Positions 28,009-38,914 of a stretch of DNA of 64,000 nt are shown piece after piece. Each line of letters begins with the position of its first letter. The stretch's first letter is position 1. Made by a program: the position numbers and the translations under genes. Under the pieces are notes generated by a model. The model made no database searches and had not been told where the DNA came from. It saw only the letters and a program-made list of their open reading frames with translations. This stretch comes from Anaerolineales bacterium (GTDB lineage Bacteria; Chloroflexota; Anaerolineae; Anaerolineales; UBA11858), in assembly GCA_028278545.1 (NCBI GenBank), contig JANQED010000132.1, forward strand, positions 1 through 64,000. The letters run 5' to 3'.

Positions 28009-28707
28009 CTACCCAAACCCCAACTTCCGCTCTTTCAACGAAACCCAGCGACCACTACCGATGATAATATGATCCAAAACCTGCACATCCAGCAGTTTCC
28101 CCGCCTCGATGATGGCGCGAGTAACCGCGATGTCATCAGGGCTGGGTGTGGGATCACCGCTGGGGTGGTTGTGAACCACAATCAAAGCAGCCGCATTACG
28201 GCGCACGGCTGCGCGGAACAACTCCCCGACTCTGACCTGGGACGAATTCAAAGAACCCTGATACACCTCGATGATGTCCAATACCCGGTTGCGAGTGTCC
28301 AAAAGCATCACACGTAGGTGTTCTTGCTCCAGCGCGCTCATCTCGAATTGCACCAGGGCCGCGGCATCAGCCGGGCTGCCTATCTTCGGCCGCTCCTCGG
28401 GGGATTCGAGAGCCAATCGACGACCTAACTCAATCGCTGCCTTGATCTGCGCAGCTTTGGCAGTGCCGATACCATGCTGATTGCAGACTTCTTCATAGGA
28501 GGCGCGATGCAATCCCGTAAGACCGCCGAAAATCTGCAACAACCGCTGCCCCACTTGAACAGCATTCTCTCCATGGACTCCCACTCTCAAGAGGATCGCC
28601 AACAATTCAGCAGTAGACAACGCCTGCGGCCCCAATTTAGCCAGACGCTCGCGCGGGCGTTCACTGGTTGCCAGATCTGTAATACGGTAGGTTGTGCCTT
28701 TTTCCAT
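28009..28707 (-). CDS. radC: RadC family JAB/MPN-domain protein
   Basis: [36 protein letters not shown]...[13 protein letters not shown]. Confidence 0.95.
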   Translation of the reverse strand: MEKGTTYRITDLATSERPRERLAKLGPQALSTAELLAILLRVGVHGENAVQVGQRLLQIFGGLTGLHRASYEEVCNQHGIGTAKAAQIKAAIELGRRLALESPEERPKIGSPADAAALVQFEMSALEQEHLRVMLLDTRNRVLDIIEVYQGSLNSSQVRVGELFRAAVRRNAAALIVVHNHPSGDPTPSPDDIAVTRAIIEAGKLLDVQVLDHIIIGSGRWVSLKERKLGFG

Positions 28708-28857
28708 TGCAAGTACCCTATCAAGAGGAATTAACACCTAGTTATCATATAGAAGAAAGCCATCATAGTCTCCCTCTATGGTTATACAACAGGGAGCACA
28801 AAAACGCAAGCAAGAGCAAAATTAGGCTATAATTAGCCTCATATTAGGAGTGAGATT

Positions 28858-29397
28858 ATGACCTTTGACCCCTCATCTCTCAGCAATTTCATGCTCTTTC
28901 TAACCGCCTGGGGTGGTGCCTTCATCGCGGCGTTGTGGTTGAGCCTGATCGTGTGGACTTACCGTGATATCCGTGCCCGGGCACGCGATCCCCTGGGGCG
29001 TATTCTGGCGGTACTGGTTGTTGCAGTGCTCTTCTTGCCCGGCATCGTCATCTACCTGATCCTGCGCCCGCATCGCACCCTCGACGATGAGTACCAACAT
29101 ACCCTGGAAGAGGAAGCCCTGCTGCGTTCAATCGAGGATACCCCCGTCTGCCCGGGATGTGGACGTCGGACCAAAGAAAGCTGGAAAATCTGCCCGAACT
29201 GCCAGACCAAACTCAAGAAGACCTGCCGTCAATGCGGTAAGCTGATGGAATTACCCTGGAATCTATGCCCTTTTTGTGGCACTCCCACCCCAGGGATGCG
29301 GCGCGACGATCTGACCCTGGACGAGGCTCTCGAACCCCTCACGGCTACTCTTCCCGAAGAACCGCCCGATGAAGAAGAGACATTAGAAGAGGCTTAA
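28858..29397 (+). CDS. membrane-anchored double zinc-ribbon protein
   Basis: Two N-terminal hydrophobic segments; CPGCGRR...CPNCQTK...CRQCGKL...CPFCGTP. Confidence 0.85.
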   Translation: MTFDPSSLSNFMLFLTAWGGAFIAALWLSLIVWTYRDIRARARDPLGRILAVLVVAVLFLPGIVIYLILRPHRTLDDEYQHTLEEEALLRSIEDTPVCPGCGRRTKESWKICPNCQTKLKKTCRQCGKLMELPWNLCPFCGTPTPGMRRDDLTLDEALEPLTATLPEEPPDEEETLEEA

Positions 29398-29418
29398 CTT
29401 CCCCAAGTGATTTAGCAC

Positions 29419-29461
29419 AAGAACCGTGTGCTTCCAATAGAAGGCACACGGTTCTTTGTTT
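29419..29461 (+). terminator. Rho-independent terminator
   Basis: AAGAACCGTGTGC (29419-29431) pairs with GCACACGGTTCTT (29444-29456), followed by TGTTTC. Confidence 0.8.
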
Positions 29462-29515
29462 CTCTCACTAGCACCAACGCGGGTTGGCATCCTGCCAAGT
29501 CGGCAGAAGACTGAA

Positions 29516-30919
<1,404 letters not shown>

Positions 30920-30946
30920 CTATTTATAGACAATCGTGGAGATTTT

Positions 30947-30962
30947 TGTGAGATAAATCACA
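30947..30962. promoter_or_regulatory. CRP/FNR-family-like operator
   Basis: TGTGA-GATAAA-TCACA perfect half-site symmetry upstream of the plsC-like gene. Confidence 0.55.
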
Positions 30963-30977
30963 CAGCAGGAGTCCAAC

Positions 30978-31667
30978 ATGGAAAATGTCAATACGCTCCC
31001 CTCTGATCCCAGAGATCACAAACGTTATTACTTCCACGAAACGCGCACCCGCCGTGTTACCGTTGCTGTTCTGAGATGCTTCGCCTGGTTCATCATGAAG
31101 ATCGAAGCTCGAGGAGTTGAAAACCTGCCTGCGGAAGGGGGGGCGATCCTGGCCTGTAATCACGTGACAAATTTTGATATTTTCCCGATGCAGCTAGGGA
31201 TTTCTCGCCCGATCTTTTTCATGGCTAAAGAGGAACTGCTGCGCAACCCCATCGTTGAATACATTCTTCGCAAAGGGGGTGTCTTCCCGGTCTACAGAGG
31301 TCAAAAAGATGAATGGGCCAAGCGGCATACTGAAAAAGTGCTCGAACATGGGCAGGTACTGGGACTCTTCCCCGAGGGCACCCGCAGCAAAGGGCGCGGC
31401 CTGCGAACTGCGAAGACCGGGGCGGCCCGCTTCGCCATCAAGTTGGGCTGCCCGATTGTACCGATGGCGGTCGATGGCACCCACCAAGTTCTTCGGAGCT
31501 TTCCCAAACGAGGCCGGGTGACAGTTACCCTGGGTGAGCCCATCTATTTTCAGCCCGAAGAAGGGGCACTGGCGCTCACCGACCGGATGATGTTTGCCAT
31601 CGCCGATATGCTACCATCAGATTTGAAGGGCGTTTACGCAGAGAAACCGCTCGGTTACGACATTTAA
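30978..31667 (+). CDS. plsC: 1-acyl-sn-glycerol-3-phosphate acyltransferase
   Basis: AILACNHVTNFDIF (HxxxxD-type NHVTNFD), LFPEGTRSKG, PIVPMAVDG. Confidence 0.9.
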   Translation: MENVNTLPSDPRDHKRYYFHETRTRRVTVAVLRCFAWFIMKIEARGVENLPAEGGAILACNHVTNFDIFPMQLGISRPIFFMAKEELLRNPIVEYILRKGGVFPVYRGQKDEWAKRHTEKVLEHGQVLGLFPEGTRSKGRGLRTAKTGAARFAIKLGCPIVPMAVDGTHQVLRSFPKRGRVTVTLGEPIYFQPEEGALALTDRMMFAIADMLPSDLKGVYAEKPLGYDI

Positions 31668-31677
31668 GCGTGAACGT

Positions 31678-33288
31678 TCAACGTTGAACGCTTTCCTTGA
31701 CCGCTTTGACGAATCCCACGAATAAAGGATGGGGGCGCGTGGGCCGGGACAAGAACTCCGGATGGAATTGAGTTCCCAACATGAAGGGGTGGTCATCCAT
31801 TTCGGCGATTTCGACCAGCCGATCATCCGGGGAGAGGCCGGAAAACTGCATCCCTGCCTCTCGCAACACGCTCCGGTAAGCATTTTTGAACTCGAAACGA
31901 TGCCGGTGACGCTCATTGATAGAGTCACACTGGTAGGCTTCTGCCGCCTGAGAGCCCGGTTGAATCTGGCAAGGATACAGCCCCAAACGCATCGTACCGC
32001 CCATATCTGCCAGATCACGCTGATCGGGCATTAGATCGATGACCGGGTGGAGTGTGGCGGGATCGAACTCAGTTGAATTGACTTCATCGGTATTCAGAAC
32101 ATGGCGGGCGAATTCGATCACCATCACCTGCATTCCCAGGCACAGGCCCAGGTAAGGGATCTTATTCTCCCGAGCATAACGGGCAGCCTGGATTTTCCCT
32201 TCGATGCCGCGCTCGCCAAATCCTCCGGGAACAATAATGCCATCGGCTTCTCGAAGCAACTCAACCCCCCGTCCTTTCTCCAAATCCGAGGAGTGTATCC
32301 ATAGGATTTCATCATCCACCCCCAAAGACAAAGCTGCATGTCGAGTCGCTTCACGTACGCTCATGTAGGCATCGTGCAATTCAACATACTTTCCAACCAA
32401 AGCGATCTTGACCCTGGGTTTCTCCTCACGCATCGTATCGACCAACTGCTCCCAGAAATCCCAAGCAGGTTTTTGACGAGGTTTCAACTTCAAGCGTTCT
32501 AAGAGATAGCCTGCTATTCGGGTTTCTTCTAATAAGAGCGGGATTTCGTAAAGCAGTTCAGCCGTGACCATGGTCACGACAGCGCGACGATCGACATCGC
32601 AAAAAAGCGCAATCTTATCCCGTAATTCCCCATCAACAGGGTAATCCGATCGGGCAATGATCATATCCGGGGTGATGCCGATAGAGCGCAGTTCCCTGAC
32701 GGAATGTTGAGTGGGTTTGGTTTTCAATTCGCCAGTAGCGCCGATGCGCGGCATCCAGGTAACATGGATGTAGAAAGTGTTCTTTTTTCCCAAATCCCCC
32801 CGCATCTGCCGCAGCGCCTCGAGGAAGGGCAGGCCCTCGATATCGCCCACTGTTCCACCGACCTCAACCAAAACAATCTCAGCCCCGGTTGTCTTGGCTA
32901 CCATGCGGATGCGGCGCTTGATCTCATTGGTGATGTGAGGAATCACCTGGATCGTCCCACCTAGATAATCTCCCCGGCGCTCATTGGAGATCACCTCTGC
33001 ATAGACCTGCCCAGTGGTCACGTTGCAGACTTTGTTCAGGCTGATATCCACAAAACGCTCGTAATGCCCCAGATCCAGGTCCGTTTCAGCGCCATCGTCC
33101 AATACATACACCTCACCGTGCTGATAGGGGCTCATAGTACCCGGATCGACATTGATGTAAGGGTCAAGTTTTTGGATGGAAACCTCAAAGCCGCGCTCTT
33201 TTAGCAAGCGCCCAATCGCTGCGGCAGTGACACCTTTGCCAACAGAGCTTACAACACCACCAGTCAGAAAAATGTACTTTGTATTCAC
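31678..33288 (-). CDS. pyrG: CTP synthase
   Basis: KYIFLTGGVVSSVGKGVTAAAIGRLLKERG...GAT domain PYLGLCLGMQ. Confidence 0.98.
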   Translation of the reverse strand: MNTKYIFLTGGVVSSVGKGVTAAAIGRLLKERGFEVSIQKLDPYINVDPGTMSPYQHGEVYVLDDGAETDLDLGHYERFVDISLNKVCNVTTGQVYAEVISNERRGDYLGGTIQVIPHITNEIKRRIRMVAKTTGAEIVLVEVGGTVGDIEGLPFLEALRQMRGDLGKKNTFYIHVTWMPRIGATGELKTKPTQHSVRELRSIGITPDMIIARSDYPVDGELRDKIALFCDVDRRAVVTMVTAELLYEIPLLLEETRIAGYLLERLKLKPRQKPAWDFWEQLVDTMREEKPRVKIALVGKYVELHDAYMSVREATRHAALSLGVDDEILWIHSSDLEKGRGVELLREADGIIVPGGFGERGIEGKIQAARYARENKIPYLGLCLGMQVMVIEFARHVLNTDEVNSTEFDPATLHPVIDLMPDQRDLADMGGTMRLGLYPCQIQPGSQAAEAYQCDSINERHRHRFEFKNAYRSVLREAGMQFSGLSPDDRLVEIAEMDDHPFMLGTQFHPEFLSRPTRPHPLFVGFVKAVKESVQR

Positions 33289-33384
33289 TTAACCTCTCCT
33301 TCATTTCCAGTAAATCACTACCGCGAGTGGACGTCCCTGACACCGCTACATGCGGACATCACCCATTCAAGACGCCTTTTGCTT

Positions 33385-33423
33385 AAAAGAAGCGGGGAGG
33401 GCCGTTCCCGGCAGCCCTCCCCG
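33385..33423 (-). terminator. Rho-independent terminator of the roadblock gene
   Basis: CGGGGAGGGC (33393-33402) pairs with GCCCTCCCCG (33414-33423); minus strand continues GCTTCTTTT. Confidence 0.75.
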
Positions 33424-33463
33424 ATGACTGTTTCACAATTTATAGATTCCTCGAACCATGAGC

Positions 33464-33838
33464 TTATCCAACGACACGCGCTAAGTCTTCTGCTGCCCGG
33501 CGCATCTCTAGAAATATCAAGCCCAATTTCGCGCCTTCACGGGCCAGGGCGGTCAAGACAGCTTCCTCGCCGACGGCAGCCAGGAGCACATATCCCTGAT
33601 CGCCGTGAATGTAGACCTGATCAAGCATGCCCCGGTTCAACTCGCTGGCGATGCGCTCGCCCAGGCTCAACATCGCAGCCGACATGGCTGAAACCCGGTC
33701 CTCCTCGACTTCAGCGGGCAGCGCAGAAGCCATGATCAGGCCATCGACAGAAACCACCGCAGAGGCTTCGATTTCGGGAGAAGCTGCCTGCATCTCTCGC
33801 AGGCGGTCAACCATCAGTTCAGTGCGTGATTTAGTCAT
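33464..33838 (-). CDS. roadblock/LC7 domain protein
   Basis: 'MVDRLREMQAASPEIEASAVVSVDGLIMASALPAEVEEDRVSAMSAAMLSLGERIASEL'. Confidence 0.92.
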   Translation of the reverse strand: MTKSRTELMVDRLREMQAASPEIEASAVVSVDGLIMASALPAEVEEDRVSAMSAAMLSLGERIASELNRGMLDQVYIHGDQGYVLLAAVGEEAVLTALAREGAKLGLIFLEMRRAAEDLARVVG

Positions 33839-34032
33839 GGCGATTTTCCGTCTCTAACTCAGTACAAGCTGATTGTTTTGGGCTCAACTTCACGGGAAAG
33901 CTTCAAAAACGAATGTGTCTTCCCAGCGATCCTTCATTTGCAAGCTAAACCCAGTTTTTCAAAGTCTACCATATAAATTCTTGCAGAGCCAGTTGACCAC
34001 ACAAGGCCTCCATGTTAGACTGAGGGATTGGT

Positions 34033-34656
34033 ATGCGCCGAGTTCTTGTTTCTGCGCTCGTAGTGGTTTTAACCCTTGGTAGCCTCCTGAAAGTTCGCGC
34101 TCAGGAGGGAGATGAGACGCCTCAGGGGGGGATTCACGCGCCCTCAGCGGGTGAGGCCCTGCAAGGTACTGTGTCGATTCTCGGCACTACAGCCGTCGAT
34201 GGGCTGGAAAGCTGGATTTTAAGCTTTGCCTATGTGGATGACACAACAGGTACACGGTTCCTGATCAGCGAGGGGACGAAGCCTGTTGAAGAGGATATCA
34301 TCGCCCAATGGAAAACATCCACCATCACCGATGGCACCTACAACTTGCGCCTGGTCATCGATCTGGAAGACGGCGAAAACATGGTCTTCGTCGTTCCCAA
34401 TCTGCGCATCCGCAACTACACGCCCATTGAGACGAGCACGCCCACGTTAACACCGACCAAGGACCCCGCCAGCGCTTCGGCCACCCCCACGCCGACATCT
34501 ACGCCCATTCCTCCTACACCAACGCTGCTGCCCACTAATCCCGTCGAAATCTCCAACAGCGATTTCACGAACGCATTGGCGCGAGGAGGGATAACCGCCC
34601 TGGTCATCTTCCTGATCGTTGGCCTATATGCATCGATTCGAAGAACAATGCGGTAG
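34033..34656 (+). CDS. secreted hypothetical protein with Pro/Thr-rich linker and C-terminal TM anchor
   Basis: Signal peptide; TPTLTPTKDPASASATPTPTSTPIPPTPT; ALVIFLIVGLYASIRR. Confidence 0.75.
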   Translation: MRRVLVSALVVVLTLGSLLKVRAQEGDETPQGGIHAPSAGEALQGTVSILGTTAVDGLESWILSFAYVDDTTGTRFLISEGTKPVEEDIIAQWKTSTITDGTYNLRLVIDLEDGENMVFVVPNLRIRNYTPIETSTPTLTPTKDPASASATPTPTSTPIPPTPTLLPTNPVEISNSDFTNALARGGITALVIFLIVGLYASIRRTMR

Positions 34657-34658
34657 CG

Positions 34659-35288
34659 ATGAAACTCTTCAAACGAATCAAAGAAAAAACCAGGTCACAG
34701 CCAGGCGACGCATCAAATACATTCCTGATCGTCGGTCTTGGCAACCCGGGCAAGCAACATCGCGAAAACCGGCACAATATCGGCTTCATGTTGGCGGATA
34801 AATTGGCGGAACGCCTGGGGCTGACATTTTCGCGCGTACAGCACAAAGCCCTGTTAACTGATGGGCGCTATCAGGGGTTCAAGATCATCCTCGCCAAACC
34901 GCAAACATATATGAATAATTCAGGGCAAACAGTAAGCACGCTGATGCGATTTTACAAGCTGCCGTTGAGGCAGCTTCTCGTGGCGTTCGATGATGTCGAT
35001 TTGCCCTTTGAGACCATCCGCATGAAACCTTCCGGTGGATCATCAGGGCAAAAAGGCATGAAATCCATCATCCAACGACTGGGTAGCGAAGAGTTTCCCC
35101 GCCTGCGCCTGGGCATAGGCCGCCCTCCAGGGCGCATGAGCACCCCCAGCTACGTGCTGCAAGACTTCTCCGAAGCCCATGCAGAAGATCTGGCTATCTT
35201 TCTCGAACGAGCAGCCGACGCCGTCTTGTTGTTCGTCACCGAGGGGATCGAGTCTGCCATGACACAATACAACCGCAGTCATCAGTGA
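34659..35288 (+). CDS. pth: peptidyl-tRNA hydrolase
   Basis: FLIVGLGNPGKQHRENRHNIGFMLADKLA...KPQTYMNNSGQ...HAEDLAIFLERA. Confidence 0.97.
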   Translation: MKLFKRIKEKTRSQPGDASNTFLIVGLGNPGKQHRENRHNIGFMLADKLAERLGLTFSRVQHKALLTDGRYQGFKIILAKPQTYMNNSGQTVSTLMRFYKLPLRQLLVAFDDVDLPFETIRMKPSGGSSGQKGMKSIIQRLGSEEFPRLRLGIGRPPGRMSTPSYVLQDFSEAHAEDLAIFLERAADAVLLFVTEGIESAMTQYNRSHQ

Positions 35289-35365
35289 GCAGTAGATGGT
35301 AGGCAGTGGTCCCATGTTGTTCACAGGCTACTGCTACCGAGCAACTGTCCACTAGAAAAGGCACT

Positions 35366-38300
35366 ATGCTGACGAGCATTCGCAACACCATTCAGGAACT
35401 CCCTGCTTTTCAAACAATCATCAAGTCAATTCAGACGGGCACAGAGCTTCCCAACCTGACCCTGCCGCGTGCCACACGCCTGCCTGTGCTCTCTGCATTG
35501 CACCAGGCTCTTCAAATTCCCATCCTCTTTCTCACTCACCGAACCGACCACGCGCTGACTCTGTCCGACGAACTATCCCTCTGGGCGCCAAACACCACCC
35601 AGCTTTCCTTTCCCGAACCCACCCCGCTTTTCTACGAAAACGCTCCCTGGGGCGCTAACACCCGCCGCGACCGGTTAATCGTGCTCACGAAACTGGCTGC
35701 ACCTCAAATCCCAGGAAGCCAGCAACCCGTAATCGGCGACCAGTGGCCGGTCATCATCGCCCCAGCCCGCGCCGTGATGACTCGCACCCTGCCGCGCCGC
35801 GAATTCATAAAAGCCACTCAGAGGATCAAAACCGGTCAGACCATCACCCCTGATGACCTGGCACGCCAATGGGTCAGCATGGGCTATGAACCAGTCAACA
35901 CCGTCACCACGTCGGGGCAATTCGCCAAGCGCGGCGGCATCCTCGACGTCTGGCCTCCGGCCGATACATTTCCCTCCCGCCTGGAATACTTCGGGGACGA
36001 GATCGATACCCTACGGAATTTCGATCCCGCTACCCAACGCACCACAAAACAACATGAATTGCTGCTCGTTACGCCTGCCAGAGAATACATCACCAGGCTT
36101 CCGGAGTCTATGCGCAACACTCCGGGAGAGGCACACAACGAAACCCCGGAATTCCCCCAAGAAGAGCTCTCCGAATTCCACATACCCCTGCTCTACCCTC
36201 ATGCGGGCAGAATATTCGATTATCTGCCGCGAGATGCCCTGGTGATTGTCAACGATAGAGATGCCTTCCAGGAGACGGTGATCTCAATCGAAGAGCAGGC
36301 GTTGTCATCCCGGAAAGACTATGTTGAGGAAGGCATTCTCCCGGCGGATTACCCGGTCCCCTATTTGACTGCCGATGAAATCGAAGACTCGCTTCCTCCT
36401 GGCAGGGTTCTATTCCTTGGGCCATCTACTGCCTCCGATGAGTCACCCCCTCCCCTGGCTGATAGCTTCACGCCCAACCCCCGCTTTGGGGGCCGCTTGA
36501 AACCTTTGATGGAGCGAATGGCCCAAATTGTCATTCAAGGCGAGCAGGTGATTACCGTATCCCGTCAGGCTGGCCGCCTTGAAGAGTTGTGGGCAGAGAA
36601 CTACCACCCAACCTCTGAGACCGCGTCAGCAGCATTCATAAAGGGGTCACTGACCGAAGGCTGGGCGCTCACTACGAAGGATGAGAGCACCCTACACCTT
36701 TTCACAGATGGTGAGATCTTCGGCTGGCAGCCACCGCAACCACGTCGCCGCTATCGGCCTGTTGCCGAGGCCCCAGAAGCCGAGTACGCAGACTTACATA
36801 CGGGCGACTGGGTGGTGCACATCGATCATGGGGTGGGTAAATTCATCGGGTTGGTGCGTCGCGCCATCGAGGGGGCCGAACGCGAATATCTATGTGTTGA
36901 GTACGCCGAAAGAGACCGCCTCTTCGTCCCTGTTCAGCAGGCTGACCGGCTGACTCGCTACATCGGCCCAGACAGCCGTCCGCCAACACTCACCCGCCTC
37001 GGTGGCCCCCAATGGACAACCATCAAGGGGCGCGTCAAAGAAGCCGTGGAAGACATGGCCGAAGAACTGCTCGATCTTTACGCCAAACGGCAGGTAGTCA
37101 CAGGATACGCCTTCCACGCTGACACCCCCTGGCAGCGAGAACTTGAAGCCAGTTTTCCGTACATCGAGACTAAAGACCAACTGCGGGTGCTGGAAGAGGT
37201 CAAATCGGATATGGAAGCCGCGCGCCCGATGGATCGCTTGATTTGTGGGGATGTGGGCTTCGGCAAAACAGAGATCGCTTTGCGAGCAGCTTTCAAATCT
37301 GTGATGGATGGCAAACAAGTCGGCATGCTCGTGCCGACAACAGTTCTCGCCCAGCAACACTTCCAAAATTTTCGCGAACGGTTGGCGGCATTTCCTGTGG
37401 AAGTGGAGATGCTCTCTCGCTTTCGCAGCCCCCAGGAGCAGAGCAATATCCTGTTCCGTCTGTCTAAAGGGGCTATCGACATCGTCATCGGCACGCACCG
37501 GCTGATCTCAGGGGATGTCCAATTCAAAGATTTGGGCCTGCTGATTATTGACGAAGAGCAACGCTTCGGCGTCACTCACAAAGAAACCATCAAACAAATG
37601 CGCACAGAAGTCGATGTGCTCACCTTGACCGCCACCCCTATCCCCCGCACGCTGTATCTGGCAATGACCGGGCTGCGGGATATCTCCACCCTGGATACCC
37701 CGCCCGAGGAGCGCCTACCGATCATCACACATGTCGGCCCTTACTCAACCCAGTTAATCCGCCGGGCGATCCTGCGCGAATTGGAACGCGGTGGGCAGGT
37801 GTTTTTCGTTCATAACCGGGTGCAAACGATTGGAGCCATCAAGAGTCAATTGACCAGGCTGGTTCCTGAAGCGCGCATTGCCGTTGCCCACGGGCAGATG
37901 CCCGAAGCTCAGTTGGCGCAGCGCATGAACGAGTTCACCGATGCGAAGATCGACGTGCTGCTGGCCACCTCGATCATCGAGTCGGGCCTGGATATCCCTA
38001 ACGCCAACACCTTGATTGTGGATCGAGCTGATATGTTCGGACTGGCGCAGCTTTATCAACTACGCGGCCGCGTGGGACGCGGGGCGCAACGCGCTTATGC
38101 CTACTTCTTCAAACACAAGCGCAGAATACCCACCCCGGAGGGTCGGCAACGGCTGGAAACCATCGCCGAAAACGTGCAGTTAGGGGCGGGATTTAACATC
38201 GCCATGCGCGACCTTGAGATCCGCGGGGCGGGTGATATTTTGGGGACACGACAGCACGGCCATATCGCTTCGGTGGGCTTCCATCTCTACACTCGTTTGC

Positions 38301-38848
38301 TGGCCGAGGCTGTCAAGAGTAAACGTGAGAACCGCGGCCTGCCATTGGATACCAACGACCTGATGCTCAAAGCCCACCGTCCGTTGGTGAGCGTAGACCT
38401 GCCCTTGGACACCACGATCCCCGACCACTACGTCCCAGACCTCGATATGCGTTTGAATTTGTATCGCCGCATCGCGGATGTCCAAACACTCCAAGAAGTA
38501 GACACGCTAACCGAAGAATTTCACGACCGTTTTGGGCCGCTTCCCCAGCCGGTGAAAAATCTGCTCTTGCAGTTGAAGATCAAAATCCTGGCTATCGTTG
38601 CCGGAGTGACAAGTATCGGCCATGAATACGGGCAAATCGTTGTCAGATTCCCTGAGGGCACAGCACCACCCCAAACGACGGGATCCAACAAAAACGTACG
38701 CGCCGGAAAGTCCGCCCTGTGGATCGAGGCCCAGGCGCAAATCGAAGATCAACCCGATCTATTGATCGATCTGCTCGAAAACATCATATCCCTCTCAAGC
38801 GTCAAAATGCCCCTCTACACGCAGAAATCGGAAACATCTTTGACATAA
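35366..38848 (+). CDS. mfd: transcription-repair coupling factor Mfd
   Basis: CarD-like RID (GDWVVHIDHGVGKFIGL), helicase motifs (LICGDVGFGKTEIALRAAFK; IIDEEQRFGV), TRCF C-terminal domain; start set at ATG 35366. Confidence 0.97.
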   Translation: MLTSIRNTIQELPAFQTIIKSIQTGTELPNLTLPRATRLPVLSALHQALQIPILFLTHRTDHALTLSDELSLWAPNTTQLSFPEPTPLFYENAPWGANTRRDRLIVLTKLAAPQIPGSQQPVIGDQWPVIIAPARAVMTRTLPRREFIKATQRIKTGQTITPDDLARQWVSMGYEPVNTVTTSGQFAKRGGILDVWPPADTFPSRLEYFGDEIDTLRNFDPATQRTTKQHELLLVTPAREYITRLPESMRNTPGEAHNETPEFPQEELSEFHIPLLYPHAGRIFDYLPRDALVIVNDRDAFQETVISIEEQALSSRKDYVEEGILPADYPVPYLTADEIEDSLPPGRVLFLGPSTASDESPPPLADSFTPNPRFGGRLKPLMERMAQIVIQGEQVITVSRQAGRLEELWAENYHPTSETASAAFIKGSLTEGWALTTKDESTLHLFTDGEIFGWQPPQPRRRYRPVAEAPEAEYADLHTGDWVVHIDHGVGKFIGLVRRAIEGAEREYLCVEYAERDRLFVPVQQADRLTRYIGPDSRPPTLTRLGGPQWTTIKGRVKEAVEDMAEELLDLYAKRQVVTGYAFHADTPWQRELEASFPYIETKDQLRVLEEVKSDMEAARPMDRLICGDVGFGKTEIALRAAFKSVMDGKQVGMLVPTTVLAQQHFQNFRERLAAFPVEVEMLSRFRSPQEQSNILFRLSKGAIDIVIGTHRLISGDVQFKDLGLLIIDEEQRFGVTHKETIKQMRTEVDVLTLTATPIPRTLYLAMTGLRDISTLDTPPEERLPIITHVGPYSTQLIRRAILRELERGGQVFFVHNRVQTIGAIKSQLTRLVPEARIAVAHGQMPEAQLAQRMNEFTDAKIDVLLATSIIESGLDIPNANTLIVDRADMFGLAQLYQLRGRVGRGAQRAYAYFFKHKRRIPTPEGRQRLETIAENVQLGAGFNIAMRDLEIRGAGDILGTRQHGHIASVGFHLYTRLLAEAVKSKRENRGLPLDTNDLMLKAHRPLVSVDLPLDTTIPDHYVPDLDMRLNLYRRIADVQTLQEVDTLTEEFHDRFGPLPQPVKNLLLQLKIKILAIVAGVTSIGHEYGQIVVRFPEGTAPPQTTGSNKNVRAGKSALWIEAQAQIEDQPDLLIDLLENIISLSSVKMPLYTQKSETSLT

Positions 38849-38868
38849 AACCGCTTGGACGGTATAAT
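38840..38868 (+). promoter_or_regulatory. consensus sigma70-type promoter
   Basis: TTGACA-17-TATAAT, perfect consensus; the -35 lies across the last codons of mfd. Confidence 0.85.
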
Positions 38869-38914
38869 CGTCGGTCGGCTTTGTGAACAAGAAATCGTAC
38901 AGGAGAGTGGCATT

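Noticed and set aside
34416-34607. Val/Gly-rich minus-strand ORF
   Set aside because: It is the antisense of the Pro/Thr-rich linker of the secreted protein at 34033-34656; low-complexity artefact.
36890-37498. 202-aa minus-strand ORF opposite mfd
   Set aside because: Antisense to an unmistakable Mfd helicase core; the translation has no recognisable family. Many such shadow ORFs in the track (e.g. 1312-1725, 3521-4090, 29705-30442, 56144-56785) were discarded for the same reason.
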